From CAYMST01 sp964393115 (GTDB lineage: Bacteria > Bacteroidota > Bacteroidia > Cytophagales > Cyclobacteriaceae), in the NCBI GenBank assembly GCA_964393115.1, contig CAYMST010000238.1:1-7457 (forward strand): 7,457 bases of DNA. Direction: 5' to 3'. How positions within the stretch are numbered: the stretch's first letter is position 1; each line of letters begins with the position of its first letter. This document shows positions 6,857-7,457 of this stretch, in pieces. The notes under the pieces were generated by a model. That model was not told where the DNA came from. It saw only the letters and a list, made by a program, of their open reading frames with translations, and searched no databases. Position numbers and translations under genes: made by a program.

Positions 6857-7457
6857 TTATTTGATGCCTATAATTCGGTTATAAAAAGCTTCTAGATAAG
6901 CCTTGTCAACGGGTTTTCTATAGTTTACCTGTTCAATATTTATCCTTCCATCTTCCTTTTGCCTTATCATATATCTAAAGACATATTCACCTTTCCCTTC
7001 GCCTTGCCACCCATTAAATTTCCCAAAACGCAAATCGTTCATTAGAATACCATCATCGGTAGCTTCTATGGTGTAGTAACCTTTAGTGACGTCAAGTAGA
7101 GTCTGAATGTCTTCGTGCGCTAAAAAGGGATTCAGCAGCGGTGCATTTGCCGGTTCGAAGTCGAAAGCTACATTTTCATTTTCATCAAAAAAAGAATAGA
7201 AACCGGTGTAGTATCCGTTCTTAGTCTTTACCGAGCAACTCCAAAGAACAATATTGAATGGAGTCGTTTTAGTAATCATCCTTTCAAAGTTGATACCTTT
7301 TAGTGAGAGGTTTTCTTTGAATATATTTTGGGCCTTATGTTGTAGAATAAGTCCAATAACTAAATAAAACGTACTCAGCATAAGACCAAGCCAGTTGAGC
7401 CTACTTCGCCAATGACTTCTTTTACATTCTCCAAGATGTCTCTTAAATAAAGAGCTT
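6857..7457 (-). CDS. Inner-membrane metal-dependent hydrolase, YdjM family, C-terminal part
   Basis: The frame stays open through the right edge of the window, so the ATG at 7381 is internal: residues in front of it read RSRLNWLGL directly into a membrane segment (NWLGLMLSTFYLVIGLIL), exactly where this family has its last transmembrane helix. The 199 visible residues comprise a basic loop, that helix and a soluble domain of about 150 residues with family-like blocks: TKTTPFNIVLWSC, YYTGFYSFFDE, and NDLRFGKF followed by EYVFRYM. The family is predicted to be zinc-dependent and membrane-bound, with its His/Asp metal site and most helices in the N-terminal half, which is off the window. E. coli relatives are annotated as LexA-regulated or LexA-binding; substrate is unknown. 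The assignment rests on the remembered shape of the C-terminal domain, without the catalytic half. It reads toward maeB, 315 bases away. Confidence 0.75.
   Translation of the reverse strand, partial: SSLFKRHLGECKRSHWRSRLNWLGLMLSTFYLVIGLILQHKAQNIFKENLSLKGINFERMITKTTPFNIVLWSCSVKTKNGYYTGFYSFFDENENVAFDFEPANAPLLNPFLAHEDIQTLLDVTKGYYTIEATDDGILMNDLRFGKFNGWQGEGKGEYVFRYMIRQKEDGRINIEQVNYRKPVDKAYLEAFYNRIIGIK

Noticed and set aside
6704..6895. Forward-strand 63-codon frame overlapping the end of the membrane hydrolase gene
   Set aside because: No family resemblance and no ribosome-binding signal; its 3' end is antisense to the conserved hydrolase C-terminus.

Overview
The window looks like an ordinary chromosomal segment from a member of the Bacteroidota, probably a marine Cytophagia-type organism. 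This is inferred from several things: the AT-rich composition, genes without recognisable Shine-Dalgarno sequences, a DUF4403 lipoprotein, a secreted protein with the 'DTIKGKV' type of N-terminus that is frequent in this phylum, a sulfatase, and a possible TTG/-7 'TTTG' promoter. No rRNA, tRNA, CRISPR, insertion sequence or phage gene was seen.

Layout. Bases 1-1200 (+) hold the C-terminal two thirds of a secreted-type sulfatase that starts before the window; a hairpin terminator candidate follows it. Bases 1499-3073 (+) encode a 524-residue DUF4403 lipoprotein carrying an unusual fourfold aromatic repeat (P-x-Y-x-x-x-K-W-I). Convergent to it, 3313-4002 (-) encodes a small secreted protein of unknown function. 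Bases 4268-6541 (-) encode a complete MaeB-type malic enzyme fused to a phosphotransacetylase-like regulatory domain. At the right edge, 6857-7457 (-) is the C-terminal part of an inner-membrane YdjM-type metal-dependent hydrolase whose N-terminus lies outside the window.

The genes do not form an obvious operon: gaps are 239 to 315 bases, and orientation changes once, between the DUF4403 gene and the small secreted-protein gene. Functionally the window mixes sulfated-glycan catabolism (sulfatase), central carbon metabolism (MaeB supplies pyruvate and NADPH and is expected to respond to acetyl-CoA) and cell-envelope proteins. I see no convincing new multigene system. The most distinctive items are the KWI repeat insertion in the DUF4403 protein, the substituted active-site residues in the MaeB C-terminal domain, and a pair of mutually exclusive hairpins just downstream of maeB.
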